Origin: Rhizobium sp. C1
GTDB lineage: Bacteria > Pseudomonadota > Alphaproteobacteria > Rhizobiales > Rhizobiaceae
Direction: 5' to 3'
Assembly: GCF_021026335.1 (NCBI RefSeq)
Contig: NZ_JAJNCY010000007.1
Coordinates: forward strand, 166,170-230,169
DNA length: 64,000 bases
A program made the position numbers and the translations under genes. Shown piece by piece: positions 1 through 8,963 of this stretch. Numbering within the stretch: the first letter of the stretch is position 1; each line of letters begins with the position of its first letter. The notes under the pieces are model-generated. The model had not been told where the DNA came from. It saw nothing but the letters and a program-made list of their open reading frames with translations, and did not search any database.

Positions 1-1616
1 CCGCAATCGCGAACGATCCACGTTTTCTGATTGGAGTCGATGTCGGCACGGGAAGCGTTCGCGCCGGAATCTTCGATCTGTCCGGCGAGATGCTGTCCGT
101 CGCCAAGCGCGATATCGCCATCTTCAGGGACACCGGCCATATCGTCGAGCAGTCGAGCCGGGACATCTGGTCCGCGGTTTGTGAAACGGTGCGCGAGGCC
201 GTTGCCAAGAGCGGACGCCCCGCGTCCATGGCAGCTGGCATCGGCTTCGATGCCACATGCTCGCTCGTCGTCGTCGGCGAGGAGGGGACGCCACTTGCGG
301 TTGGCCCTTCAGAAGACCAAGACCGCAACATTATCGTCTGGATGGATCATCGCGCGATCGGGCAAGCAGAGCGTATCAATGAGCTCGGTCATGATGTGCT
401 TAAATATGTCGGCGGTCGCATCTCTCCCGAGATGGAAACGCCGAAACTGCTGTGGCTGAAGGAAAACCGCCCCGAGACCTTTGCATCTGCCTGGCAGTTC
501 TTCGATCTTGCGGATTATTTGAGCTGGCGCGCGACGGGCGACCTTGCCCGCTCGACCTGCACACTGACCTGCAAATGGACCTATCTGGCCCATCAAAAAC
601 GCTGGGACGCAGACTACTTCCGCAAGATCGGCCTCGGCGCGCTTGCCGACGAAGATTTCGCGCGCATCGGTCAGCGCATTGTCGAACCGGGCACACCCTG
701 CGGAAGCGGCTTGACGGTGGATGCGGCCGCCGCATTCGGCTTGCCTGCAGGCGTTCCGGTTGCCGCCGGCATGATCGACGCCCATGCAGGCGGCATCGGC
801 ACAGTTGGTGTGGGCAAGGGTGCAACGAGCAACCTCGCCTATGTGTTCGGCACTTCGTCCTGCACGATGACCACCACCCGGGAACCTGTTTTTGTACCCG
901 GCGTCTGGGGGCCTTATTATTCAGCCATGGTGCCGGGGATGTGGCTCAACGAGGGTGGCCAGAGTGCCGCGGGTGCGGCCATCGACCAGCTGCTCCTTTT
1001 CCATCCAGCCGCCTTGGAAGCGCAGGCATTGGCGAAATCGAGAAACGTGCCGCTCCCGGTTATGCTGGCCGGAATGGCGATCGAAAAAGCCGGCTCTGCT
1101 TCGGAGGCTGTGGCGCTTGCGCACGGACTTCATGTCGTCCCGGAATTCTTGGGCAACCGCGCCCCCTTCGCAGATCCGCATGCCCGCGCCATTGTCGCGG
1201 GGCTTGGCATGGAACGCGATCTCGATAGTCTTGTCGCGCTTTACGTCGCAGGCCTCTGCGGGATCGGCTACGGGCTGCGCCAGATCATTGAGGCGCAGGC
1301 GGATGCGGGCGCGCCTGTCGAGACGATCGTGATCAGCGGCGGGGCCGGGCAGCACCCGCTCACGCGTCAGCTGCTTGCCGATGCCTGCGGAATATCCGTG
1401 GTGACACCGGTCGCCGAAGAGCCTGTCATTCTGGGATCGGCAATGCTCGGAGCCGTCGCGGCGGGCGTGGTGTCGTCGGTCATGGATGCCATGCAGCGGA
1501 TGAGCGCCGCAAAGCAAACAGTGGTTCCCGAGCCCGCAAGACGAGAGCTGCACAACAACCGCTTCGCCGCCTACAAAAAGCTTCAGGGCGACGGACGCAC
1601 GTTGCGTGACTGCTAA
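1..1616 (+). CDS. FGGY-family pentulose kinase, 5'-partial
   Basis: The frame is already open at base 3 and runs 537 codons to TAA. Pentulose kinases of this kind are about 540 aa, so only a few N-terminal residues are missing. The protein should transfer phosphate from ATP to a pentulose such as D-ribulose in the cytoplasm. Visible marks are the N-terminal ATPase-fold phosphate loop (IGVDVGTGSVRAG), the central GMIDAHAGGIGTVG and GTSSCTMTTT blocks, and ISGGAGQHP near the C-terminus. The DAHAGG block resembles the TIGR01315 pentulose kinase group more than glycerol or xylulose kinases. The exact sugar is inferred. The gene ends against insertion-sequence debris, so its operon partners must lie to the left of the window. 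Confidence 0.88.
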   Translation, partial: AIANDPRFLIGVDVGTGSVRAGIFDLSGEMLSVAKRDIAIFRDTGHIVEQSSRDIWSAVCETVREAVAKSGRPASMAAGIGFDATCSLVVVGEEGTPLAVGPSEDQDRNIIVWMDHRAIGQAERINELGHDVLKYVGGRISPEMETPKLLWLKENRPETFASAWQFFDLADYLSWRATGDLARSTCTLTCKWTYLAHQKRWDADYFRKIGLGALADEDFARIGQRIVEPGTPCGSGLTVDAAAAFGLPAGVPVAAGMIDAHAGGIGTVGVGKGATSNLAYVFGTSSCTMTTTREPVFVPGVWGPYYSAMVPGMWLNEGGQSAAGAAIDQLLLFHPAALEAQALAKSRNVPLPVMLAGMAIEKAGSASEAVALAHGLHVVPEFLGNRAPFADPHARAIVAGLGMERDLDSLVALYVAGLCGIGYGLRQIIEAQADAGAPVETIVISGGAGQHPLTRQLLADACGISVVTPVAEEPVILGSAMLGAVAAGVVSSVMDAMQRMSAAKQTVVPEPARRELHNNRFAAYKKLQGDGRTLRDC

Positions 1617-1696
1617 AGCGTGTCGCGGTTAACCGGATTGGTTGTTCCTGTTTGATCTGATTTGTGTTTCTCTTTGGCTATGCAAGGAGAACCACC

Positions 1697-1837
1697 ATGG
1701 ACAAGCCGCATCCGATAGAGTTGCGTGAGCGTGTCGTTGCGTTTGTGAACGAAGGAAACAGCAATCGGGAAGCGGCGCGGCATTTCCGTGTTTCGCCCGC
1801 TTCGTCGAAACATGATGATCCTGCACCGTTCGTCTAG
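1697..1837 (+). pseudogene. IS630-type transposase fragment, N-terminal end only
   Basis: An ATG with a good ribosome site (AAGGAGA, 1684-1690) opens a 46-aa peptide beginning MDKPHPIELRERVVAFVNEG and continuing SNREAARHFRVSP. This is the N-terminal helix-turn-helix of rhizobial IS630-family transposases. The similarity stops at the RVSP motif and the frame ends at TAG, so the DDE catalytic part is gone. It is a dead remnant whose right part was removed or overwritten by the IS5-type fragment that follows. The family call rests on recognising the N-terminus only. Confidence 0.65.
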
Positions 1838-1910
1838 GTCACATACCCATAAACTAATTTTTGATTTGAATGGATTGTGATTCACTGCCTCTGTTGATTT
1901 GGAGGCAGAG

Positions 1911-2040
1911 ATGGCGCGCTTTGATTTGACGGATTTCGAATGGTCGGTGATCGAGCCGCTTCTTCCCACGAAGGTTCGCGGCAAGCACGGGTTGATGACC
2001 GGCGGGTATTGAATGGCACATTCTGGCGGTTGTGGACCGG
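1911..2040 (+). pseudogene. IS5-family transposase fragment, frameshifted and truncated
   Basis: ATG at 1911 opens MARFDLTDFEWSVIEPLLP, the standard start of IS5-family transposases of the IS427/IS1031 kind. About 23 codons in, near base 1980, the frame shifts: the expected continuation VDDRRVLNGTFWRLWTG is found in the next frame up to about 2040, where similarity stops. No DDE residues remain. The fragment lies beside an IS630-type remnant, showing that this spot has taken several insertions. The outer ends of the element were not recognised. Confidence 0.7.
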
Positions 2041-2042
2041 CC

Positions 2043-2080
2043 AAAAAGCCCGCTGGATTTCTCCATGGCGGGCTTTTTTT
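2043..2080 (+). terminator. Bidirectional intrinsic terminator
   Basis: A perfect 11-bp stem (AAAAAGCCCGC, 2043-2053, with GCGGGCTTTTT, 2068-2078) encloses a 14-nt loop and ends in a run of seven T. The A run on the left arm makes it usable from both strands. It abuts the broken end of the IS5-type fragment and so probably belonged to a host gene that has been lost. Confidence 0.75.
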
Positions 2081-2106
2081 GGTGGTTGAGAGGTTGGTTG
2101 CGGGGG

Positions 2107-2132
2107 CCTGATCGCGCAGAGACTTGTCAATT
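2107..2132. repeat. 26-bp direct repeat, copy A (copy B at 12125-12150)
   Basis: Twenty-six bases containing the core GCGCAGAGACTTGTCAATT recur at 12125-12150 with one mismatch and in the same orientation. On the minus strand both copies read IDKSLR in one frame, so they could be scraps of one lost coding sequence, or ends of the same mobile element. I could not assign them to a named element. Confidence 0.6.
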
Positions 2133-2502
2133 TGGCGCGCCTTCGTGATGTCGAGACGGAGTTCGAGACGTAACACATCGTCCAGCAAAGTGGAGACGAT
2201 TCTCGACGAATTTGAACGGCGGGAATGCGCCCTCATTCCAGACGTAGGGGGCGGCGAGAAGTTGCGCTGAAAGCTGACGTTCAATTTGTTGCTATTGGTC
2301 AAGTTTGGCATTTCGCGTAAGAACCTGCTCCGCGAACTGCGTGGATGCTCGCGCCTTGGCGCTCGCCAGTCGTCCGTCGGAAAGACGGCCCAGAGAGGTG
2401 GATGGGCGGGAGCTCCTAATCTTCGAGGACGCGCAACTTCGCCGCATCATGACTTCTGGCAGAACATCCAACGTGAATTACCTGCGAGCCAGATGTCGGC
2501 CT
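2133..2502. other. Degraded stretch without a recognisable gene
   Basis: Between copy A of the 26-bp repeat and the stop of the ABC ATPase gene there are only short overlapping open frames with no family resemblance that I recognise. The context (two broken insertion sequences on the left) suggests decayed mobile or host DNA. No convincing terminator for the minus-strand operon was seen here. Confidence 0.5.
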
Positions 2503-3159
2503 TTACGGCCGTGCATATTCCGAAATGTCGAAAACAGGACCCATCGCGATCCTGGCGTCCTCTTCGTCATGCGTCACCAGGAGCACAGGAATATGCTGCT
2601 CCGCCGCTTGCATGAAGACGAAATCGCGAATGTCGTCGCGCATGGTGGCATCGAGTTTTGAGAACGGCTCATCAAGGAGGAGAGCCCTGGGTTCGGAAAG
2701 CAGTGTCCGTAACAGTGCCACACGGGCGCGCTGACCGCCGGAGAGACTTGCAGGATCCCGGCCGGCGAAACCGTCCAGTCCTGACCTCGAGAGGGCGGCT
2801 TCTATTCTCTGCATTCTTTCGCGCCTTCCTCTGACGGTGGCGCTCAGGCCGAAGTTGAGATTGCCGCCGACGGTCAAGTGCGGAAACAGCATATCGTCCT
2901 GAAAGAGAATGCCGATTTTCCGCAGTTCTGGCGGCAGGCCGGATATCTCGGTCTCGCCGCATATCGCAGTTCCGGAGCCACGCAATGGTGGTTCGAGATG
3001 CCCGGCAATGAATGCAAGGAGGGATGATTTTCCAGAACCACTCGGTCCCATGATCGTGGTGACGGAGCCTGCTTCGACTTTCAGGTTCAAGTCAGCGACG
3101 AGCCTGCGGCCGGTGTCTGCAATCGAGATCGAGACGTCCTTGAGTTCAAGTGCGGTCAT
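2503..3159 (-). CDS. ABC transporter ATP-binding protein, YnjD-like
   Basis: This 218-aa ATPase would drive the importer encoded by the two genes upstream. It shows Walker A GPSGSGKSS (residues 38-46), Q-loop Gln87, the signature LSGGQ (139-143), Walker B ALLLDEP (159-165) and a switch His in LLVTHDEED. Its short length matches E. coli YnjD (about 217 aa) and it lacks the C-terminal regulatory extension seen in sugar and thiamine importers. The ATG lies inside the stop of the permease gene (ATGA overlap, 3156-3159), so the two are translationally coupled. It is the last gene of the minus-strand operon. The substrate is unknown. Confidence 0.9.
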   Translation of the reverse strand: MTALELKDVSISIADTGRRLVADLNLKVEAGSVTTIMGPSGSGKSSLLAFIAGHLEPPLRGSGTAICGETEISGLPPELRKIGILFQDDMLFPHLTVGGNLNFGLSATVRGRRERMQRIEAALSRSGLDGFAGRDPASLSGGQRARVALLRTLLSEPRALLLDEPFSKLDATMRDDIRDFVFMQAAEQHIPVLLVTHDEEDARIAMGPVFDISEYARP

Positions 3160-4865
3160 GCGCGGGCTCCTGCCATGCCCTTCTTTTTTGCGAAGACGAA
3201 CGCCGGCACGGTCCGGGCAATGATGTAGACGACAAGCGGTAAGAGTGCCTGCAGCGTGCCGAACACCCCGATGACCCGTCTGTCTCCGCCGCTCGACAAC
3301 GCAACGGCTTCCGTCGTCAAAGTATCAATCCGTCCCTCGCCGATCACCAGCGTCGGCAAATATTGCGCGACACTGACGGCGAAGCCTATGGCAAAGGCGG
3401 TGAGCACGGGTCTCATCATGATAGGCAGTTTCACATGCAGCAATATCTGCTTCGGTGTATGGCCAAGCGACGCCGCAGCCCTCGCGAATCTGGGATCGAG
3501 CGCCAGCCAGGGGTCTGTGAGCGCGAGCATGATATAGGGAAAGACGAAGAGCATGTGCGACCAGGCGACAGCCGGCATTGTACCCGCTAAATCGGACTGC
3601 AGGAACGCCACATGCAGGCCGAAGATGAAAGCCGCCTGAGGCAGAATGAGCGGTAGATAGATGAAAATTGTCAGGGCACGCATGCCTTTGCGACCTGAAC
3701 GATCAAGCGTTTCCAGAACGGCAATCGCTGCGACGAGGGAAGCAAGGCTTGAAGATACGGCAATCCATAGTGTCGCCATGAAGGCCGAACTCCAGTCGCC
3801 CATGGATCGAGACCAGATGGCGAGCGACCAGCTTTCGGGTAGAGCGAAGGGGAAATTCCACCGCCAGGTCATGGACCAGACGAGAAGGCCCACCAACGAC
3901 AAACCGCCTGTGAGCAGCATAACCGACCCGAAAGCCGAATGTGCTTTGGCGACGAAATTCAGCCAATGATGGCGGGCTCCGCACGCGAGCAGCCAGGTCG
4001 AAGAAAAGACGATCACACGTTCCGCCAGCCACCACAGAAGGATTGCTCCGATCACCAGCGCCGTCAGGAAGACGGCAGAGGCTGAAGCGGTCAGAAGCAT
4101 TTCGCTGTCTGCCGCAGAATACCACCGGAGCGTCTGAACCGCGATGGTCGGCGGCGTTCCCGGCCCAAGGATCACGGAGACATCGACGACCGAAAGCGAA
4201 AAGGCAAGAACGGCATAAACGGCGAGCCGAATCTGCGGGTAGATCTGCGGGAACACCACCAAGACCCAGGCTGCTCCAGGACCGTAGCCGAGCGAGCGAG
4301 CGCTCGCGCGATAGAATTGGTGCGGCAACTGGTTGAGTGCCGCGCCGATCACAAGAATGAGAAAGGGCGTTTCCTTCACCACAAGGCCGAAAATGAGGGC
4401 CAGCCCCGCTGCATCGTTGACTATCGTTACATCGGGCGGGACGGAGAGGCCACTCAGTTCAGGGCTGACCAGGCGAAACAGCCAGCCCGAAGGGGCAATC
4501 AGGAAAGCAAGGCCGATCGCGATGGCTGCATGCGGACTTGCAAGCAAAGGCGTCGCAAATAGACTGTCGAAACGCGTCCAACTCCGCACTCGCGGATGCG
4601 CATGAAACGCAATGGCCGCGACCAGCGCAAGAAAAGTGGCCGAAAAGCCGACGAAAACGGTCACGCCGACGCTCGTCCCGAAGCCTGGCGTCGAGAAGAG
4701 ATTGCGCCAGGCATCGAGATTGACATTCGTCGCGCCGATCGCCGGAAGATATCCGAACGCCGGCAGCACTGTCTGCCAGAGCCCGGCGAGGATCGGCAAC
4801 AGGAAGCCGCCGCACAGCAGCGCCGCAACGACGATGGCCTGCTTTTGAGTACCCCTCCGCTTCAT
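3156..4865 (-). CDS. ABC transporter permease with two fused membrane halves, YnjC-like
   Basis: A 569-aa inner-membrane protein with about twelve hydrophobic segments in two similar halves, each carrying a binding-protein-dependent transport fold. The second half has the coupling-loop pattern FARAAASLGHTPKQILLHVKLP; the first has FYRASARSLGYGPGAAW. A single chain thus replaces the usual permease pair, as in E. coli YnjC (about 511 aa) and iron or thiamine permeases. I chose the ATG at 4865 (MKRRGTQK), which gives a 4-base ATGA overlap with the binding-protein gene, over a start 7 codons upstream. Substrate unknown. Confidence 0.88.
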   Translation of the reverse strand: MKRRGTQKQAIVVAALLCGGFLLPILAGLWQTVLPAFGYLPAIGATNVNLDAWRNLFSTPGFGTSVGVTVFVGFSATFLALVAAIAFHAHPRVRSWTRFDSLFATPLLASPHAAIAIGLAFLIAPSGWLFRLVSPELSGLSVPPDVTIVNDAAGLALIFGLVVKETPFLILVIGAALNQLPHQFYRASARSLGYGPGAAWVLVVFPQIYPQIRLAVYAVLAFSLSVVDVSVILGPGTPPTIAVQTLRWYSAADSEMLLTASASAVFLTALVIGAILLWWLAERVIVFSSTWLLACGARHHWLNFVAKAHSAFGSVMLLTGGLSLVGLLVWSMTWRWNFPFALPESWSLAIWSRSMGDWSSAFMATLWIAVSSSLASLVAAIAVLETLDRSGRKGMRALTIFIYLPLILPQAAFIFGLHVAFLQSDLAGTMPAVAWSHMLFVFPYIMLALTDPWLALDPRFARAAASLGHTPKQILLHVKLPIMMRPVLTAFAIGFAVSVAQYLPTLVIGEGRIDTLTTEAVALSSGGDRRVIGVFGTLQALLPLVVYIIARTVPAFVFAKKKGMAGARA

Positions 4866-6055
4866 TTCACATAGCGCTTGGCCCACGCTTCCGTCAGCCT
4901 TGTCATCCAGGACGGATGTGGCTCCAGCAGGGTCTTCCCGAGCGCGTCGTTGCCGGGCAGTGAGGCCGACTTGGGCAAGTCGTCAAACGCCTTTCGTTGT
5001 GCATCGTCCAGCTTCGACCAATCCAGAACCGAATAGCTGCCCAATACGCGGATGTCCTGCATATGAGCCTGCGTGGAGGGCGCAAGCAGGAAATTCGCCA
5101 ACACTTCCGCCGCCTCCTTGTGCGCGGCATTGAAGGGGATGGCCACGAAGCTCACATTACCGATCGAGCCTCCGGACAGGGCATAGGTGCGAACGCTCTT
5201 CGGCAGTCTGCCGTCTTCGACCGCCGATGCGGCGCTTGCCGGATCGAATGACATGGAAATGTCGATCGCACCATCGCCCAGAAGCTGGTCCTGCACAGCC
5301 TCATTCGCAGGAAAGTCTGCGCCTCCATGCCAGAGATTCGGTTTCAGCAGGTCATACCAGCGCCAAAGGGGGGCAACGGCAGCGTCAAAATTTGCGTCCG
5401 TTGCTGGAGACTGCAAGATCTGCGGATCGGGCGTCAAGGCGATCAGAGCCTGCTTGAGGAAAGTGGCTCCCATGAAGTTGCTGACGGCGGGATGCGTAAA
5501 GCGACCGGGATGCGCCTTCGCCCAGTCGACAAACGCCTCAATGGTCTTTGGAGGGTCGGAGACCTTGGCGCTATCGTAGTTGAAGACGAATTTAGCAAGC
5601 CTCCAGGGCGATTCGTAGCCGTCCACCGGCACGGTGAAATCGACCACGTTTGCGGAGCCCGGCGTCAGATCGAGAAACCTTGCATTGGGCAGCGTCTGTG
5701 CGAAGGGACCGTAGAGAAGTCCCTTTTCCTTCATCGACAGGAAGTTCGGTCCGTTGATCCAGATCAGATCGACGGAGCCATTCTCGGTTTTGCCTGCCTG
5801 CTTTTCAGCAATCACGCGGTTCACCGCCTCAGCCGTATCGGAAAGCTTCACCTGCTTGACCTTCACGCCGTAGAGCTTTTCAGTCTCCTGACCTACCCAG
5901 GCGATAAAGGCGTTCGTCCGCTCATCCCCGCCCCAGGCATTCCAGTAGACCGTTTGGCCCTTCGCCTTTGCCAGCGTTGCGTTCCAGTCATCGGCCGCAA
6001 AGCCATGCTGCGCGGCCAAAGCGAGCGCTGCCGCAAGAAGGAGTGGTCGTTTCAT
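4862..6055 (-). CDS. Periplasmic solute-binding protein, YnjB-like
   Basis: A 397-aa protein with a clear signal peptide (MKRPLLLAAALALAAQHGFA, probable cleavage before ADDW). The mature part has the features of type-2 extracellular solute-binding proteins, such as YWNAWGGDERTNAFIAWVG near the N-terminus and VDLIWINGPNFLSMKEKGLL about residue 100. It should deliver a ligand to the adjacent double permease. Family COG4134 (YnjB) has no agreed substrate. Its ATG overlaps the stop of the phosphatidyltransferase gene by 4 bases, so lipid-enzyme and importer genes are coupled, which is also the gene content of the E. coli ynjB-F region. Confidence 0.88.
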   Translation of the reverse strand: MKRPLLLAAALALAAQHGFAADDWNATLAKAKGQTVYWNAWGGDERTNAFIAWVGQETEKLYGVKVKQVKLSDTAEAVNRVIAEKQAGKTENGSVDLIWINGPNFLSMKEKGLLYGPFAQTLPNARFLDLTPGSANVVDFTVPVDGYESPWRLAKFVFNYDSAKVSDPPKTIEAFVDWAKAHPGRFTHPAVSNFMGATFLKQALIALTPDPQILQSPATDANFDAAVAPLWRWYDLLKPNLWHGGADFPANEAVQDQLLGDGAIDISMSFDPASAASAVEDGRLPKSVRTYALSGGSIGNVSFVAIPFNAAHKEAAEVLANFLLAPSTQAHMQDIRVLGSYSVLDWSKLDDAQRKAFDDLPKSASLPGNDALGKTLLEPHPSWMTRLTEAWAKRYVK

Positions 6056-6741
6056 GAAGGCTCCCTTAGAGAATTTTGATCTTCCCGTGTTGGTCGAGTG
6101 CCGGCTGCGTTCCTTACATTCTTTTCCGGCTCTTTCTCAGAAAAGACGACCCAGCCCTGCCGCCAGCGCGTCACGGTCGTCACCATGCAGATCGCCGCGT
6201 AGCTCCAGGCGATCGCGGCAAAATGGTCGGGCCAGATGCACATGGCCGCAAAGGCAGCAATTGTCTCCGCACCTTCGGCCAGGCCTCCGAGATAATAGAT
6301 GCCCTTCTGGGGATAGGCATCCGCCGAAATGCCGCGTTTCGCGGCGATCGTGGCAAAGGCCAGGAAGCTTGATCCGGTGCCCATGAAAGCGGCGACAAGT
6401 GCGCTCGCCGCCAAGGCATTCTGCTCCGGATTGGCAAGCGCGAAGCCGAATGGAATGGTCGCGTAGAAAAAGAAGTCAAAGGCTATGTCGATATAGGCCC
6501 CGCGATCCGTCGGCCCTGACGTCCGCGCGACCGCGCCATCCAGCCCGTCGAAGATCCGATTGATCAGGATGACAGCCAGCGCGGCACCGTAATGACCGAA
6601 GGCTAGCAGCGGCGCGGCGGCAAGCCCCACGAGGAAGCCGACCACCGTGATATTGTCTGCGGAAACCCGCGATCTTACGAGCAGGTTTGCAAGCGGTTGC
6701 AGGAACCTCTTCTGGGTTGGCAGGATGTAGCTATCGATCAT
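6052..6741 (-). CDS. CDP-alcohol phosphatidyltransferase family protein, YnjF-like
   Basis: A 229-aa integral membrane enzyme. It carries every residue of the family motif DxxDGxxAR(x7-8)GxxxDxxxD: DGLDGAVAR is followed by GAYIDIAFD, so it should be catalytically competent. The family joins a CDP-linked lipid to an alcohol to make a phospholipid; neither substrate can be read from sequence. It is not the usual PgsA or PssA by context, and resembles YnjF. The ATG at 6741 gives an ATGA overlap with the preceding flavoprotein gene and was preferred to a frame opening 26 codons upstream. At the 3' end it overlaps the binding-protein gene. Confidence 0.85.
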   Translation of the reverse strand: MIDSYILPTQKRFLQPLANLLVRSRVSADNITVVGFLVGLAAAPLLAFGHYGAALAVILINRIFDGLDGAVARTSGPTDRGAYIDIAFDFFFYATIPFGFALANPEQNALAASALVAAFMGTGSSFLAFATIAAKRGISADAYPQKGIYYLGGLAEGAETIAAFAAMCIWPDHFAAIAWSYAAICMVTTVTRWRQGWVVFSEKEPEKNVRNAAGTRPTREDQNSLREPS

Positions 6742-8897
6742 GACGAAGCGCCCCGCATGAAACGATGATAGATGTCCAATATGGCCAACAGCCGCCGGGA
6801 CACATGCGCCCGCCGCCATTCGCCGGCCACCATCTTGTTCGCTTCCGCGAATGTCGGATAGGCGTGTATGGTTCCGAGGATCTTGTTGAGGCCGAGGCCG
6901 TGCTTCATCGCCAACACGAATTCCGCGATGATATCGCCGGCATGCTCGCCGACAATCGTCACGCCGAGGATCCGGTCGTGGCCCGGCGCGGTCAGAACCT
7001 TGATGAAACCGTGTCCCGCGCTCTCGGCGATGGCGCGATCAAGATCGTCGATGGCGAAACGGGTGACCTCGTAAGCGATGCCCTGTTGCCGGGCCTCCTG
7101 TTCATTGATCCCGACGCGAGCAACCTCGGGATCGGTAAAGGTCGTCCAGGGGATTACTCTATAATCCGCCTTGAACCTCTTGAAGGTACCGAAGAGCGCG
7201 TTAACCGTCGCAAACCACGCCTGATGCGCAGCGGTATGGGTAAACTGGTAAGGGCCCGCGACATCGCCCGCCGCCAGAATATTGGGCAGGATCGTTTCCA
7301 GATAGGCGTTGGTCGTGACAGTGCGCTCGGTGGGGATGGCAAGCTCTTCGAGACCAAATCCCGTCAAGCGCGCGCTGCGTCCGACCGCGCAGACGAGTTC
7401 ATCGAAGGGGATATGCATCTCCCGCTTTCCGTCGCTTACAAGGATGTGTTTCTGGTCGCCATCCCTGCCGCAGGCTAGCGCCTTGTGCGATGTCAGAACC
7501 CGAACGCCATCTGCCTCAAGCGCGTTGCGGACATAGTCGGAGACGTCCGAATCCTCCCGCACCAGAAGGCGATCGGCCATCTCGATCTGGGTCACCTCAG
7601 AACCAAGTCGCGCAAAGCTTTGCGCAAGCTCGCAACCGATGGGTCCGCCGCCAAGGACGACGAGCCGCCTCGGCGGTTCGCTCAAATTCGCAAATCGGTC
7701 CCAAAGCGTATCGGAGGTGACATAGCCCGAATCCTCTATGCCAGGCAGCGGCGGCACGAAGGGGCGCGCTCCTGTGGCTATGATAATCGAACGGGTGGTC
7801 AAATGCCGATCGGTTCCATCGGCCAGTCGAACGGAGACGGTCCAGGGGTCCTTGATGCGCGCATAGCCCGAAAGGACCTCGACGCCGAGACCTTCATATC
7901 GCTCGACGCTGTCATGCGGTGCAATTTGCGCGATGACATCTCGAATGCGCTGCATGACCGAAGGAAATGAAAAATGCGGTTCCGAGCCTGAAAGCCCGAA
8001 CCGGTCGGCCTTGCGTATCTGTGCGGCGAGCTTCGCGCTCCTGATGAGCGCCTTGGACGGTACGCAGCCGTAGTTCAGACAATCGCCGCCTATCTTGTTG
8101 GCTTCGACCAGCGTCACCTTTGCCTTCACAGCCGCCGCAATATACGCGCTGACGAGTCCTGCCGAACCTGCACCAATGACGATGAGGTTGCGGTCAAATC
8201 GCTTCGGGCGGGACCAGCGCGCGTAGACGTTTTTCCGTCTTTGCCAATCAACGAAGATCTTCGCAAACCACGGAAAAAGGCCGATCAGGACGAAGGATCC
8301 GATCAAAGCGGGCGAGAGAATTCCTTTAAGACTATCGATCTTTGCGATCTGTGTTCCCGCATTCACAAAGACCGCCGTCGCGGCCAACATTCCCACCTGA
8401 CTGACCCAGTAGAAGGTCTTGGCCTTGATCGGCGTCAGGCCCATTGTGAGGTTGACCAGAAAGAACGGAACGATTGGCAGCAACCGCAGCGTGAACAGAT
8501 AGAAGGCCCCGTCCTTCCGGAAACCCTCATTGATCGCGACAAGACGGTTCGAAAAGCGCTCCTGCACCGCATCGCGGAGCAAGAGCCGGGCGGCGAGAAA
8601 GGCGAGCGTCGCACCGAGGCTCGACGCAAATGAGACAAGCGCAAGCCCCTTCCAGAAACCGAAAAGCGCGCCTGCTGCCAAAGTCGCGACGGTCGCGAGG
8701 GGTACGGAAAGCGAGGCAATCACCACATACAAGACGAAAAAGACAAGCGCCGAACCTATCGGGCGGGCCGTTACCCATTCGGTCAATGGCTGAAGGTTTG
8801 CCTTCAAGTCGCCAATGTCGGGAAGAGCATGGCCCGCTAGAGCATAGACAGCCAGCAGAACAACGGCCAGCACGATGAAAACCAGCGCTCGTTTCAA
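6738..8897 (-). CDS. Fusion of TVP38/TMEM64 (VTT) membrane domain and MerA/Lpd-like flavoprotein
   Basis: A 719-aa fusion. Residues 1 to about 225 are a hydrophobic TVP38/TMEM64 (VTT) domain with FYLFTLRLLPIVPFFLVN at 132-149. Residues from about 235 form a pyridine-nucleotide disulfide oxidoreductase: FAD loop GAGSAG (242-247), redox-active Cys273 and Cys278 in GGDCLNYGCVPSK, an NAD(P) loop VVLGGGPIGCELAQSF, and the C-terminal His-Pro element HAYPT around 681-684. The Cys-Cys tail of true mercuric reductases and an HMA domain are absent. The start is TTG with AGGAG nine bases upstream. VTT proteins are linked to lipid or polyprenyl-phosphate movement. A membrane-tethered disulfide reductase is a reasonable inference. 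Confidence 0.9.
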   Translation of the reverse strand: MKRALVFIVLAVVLLAVYALAGHALPDIGDLKANLQPLTEWVTARPIGSALVFFVLYVVIASLSVPLATVATLAAGALFGFWKGLALVSFASSLGATLAFLAARLLLRDAVQERFSNRLVAINEGFRKDGAFYLFTLRLLPIVPFFLVNLTMGLTPIKAKTFYWVSQVGMLAATAVFVNAGTQIAKIDSLKGILSPALIGSFVLIGLFPWFAKIFVDWQRRKNVYARWSRPKRFDRNLIVIGAGSAGLVSAYIAAAVKAKVTLVEANKIGGDCLNYGCVPSKALIRSAKLAAQIRKADRFGLSGSEPHFSFPSVMQRIRDVIAQIAPHDSVERYEGLGVEVLSGYARIKDPWTVSVRLADGTDRHLTTRSIIIATGARPFVPPLPGIEDSGYVTSDTLWDRFANLSEPPRRLVVLGGGPIGCELAQSFARLGSEVTQIEMADRLLVREDSDVSDYVRNALEADGVRVLTSHKALACGRDGDQKHILVSDGKREMHIPFDELVCAVGRSARLTGFGLEELAIPTERTVTTNAYLETILPNILAAGDVAGPYQFTHTAAHQAWFATVNALFGTFKRFKADYRVIPWTTFTDPEVARVGINEQEARQQGIAYEVTRFAIDDLDRAIAESAGHGFIKVLTAPGHDRILGVTIVGEHAGDIIAEFVLAMKHGLGLNKILGTIHAYPTFAEANKMVAGEWRRAHVSRRLLAILDIYHRFMRGASS

Positions 8898-8963
8898 GAG
8901 CCAAACTCCTATTTTTGTTCGGTTACTTGGCCATTTGTCGGCGCATCTGAGCCTTTCTTACAG

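Noticed and set aside
1613..2311. 232-codon minus-strand frame across the IS remnants
   Set aside because: It spans two plus-strand transposase fragments and a terminator and has no domain of its own.
6738..8897. Annotation as mercuric reductase and mercury resistance
   Set aside because: The redox CxxxxC is shared by the whole flavoprotein family. The HMA domain, the C-terminal Cys pair and any mer genes nearby are absent.
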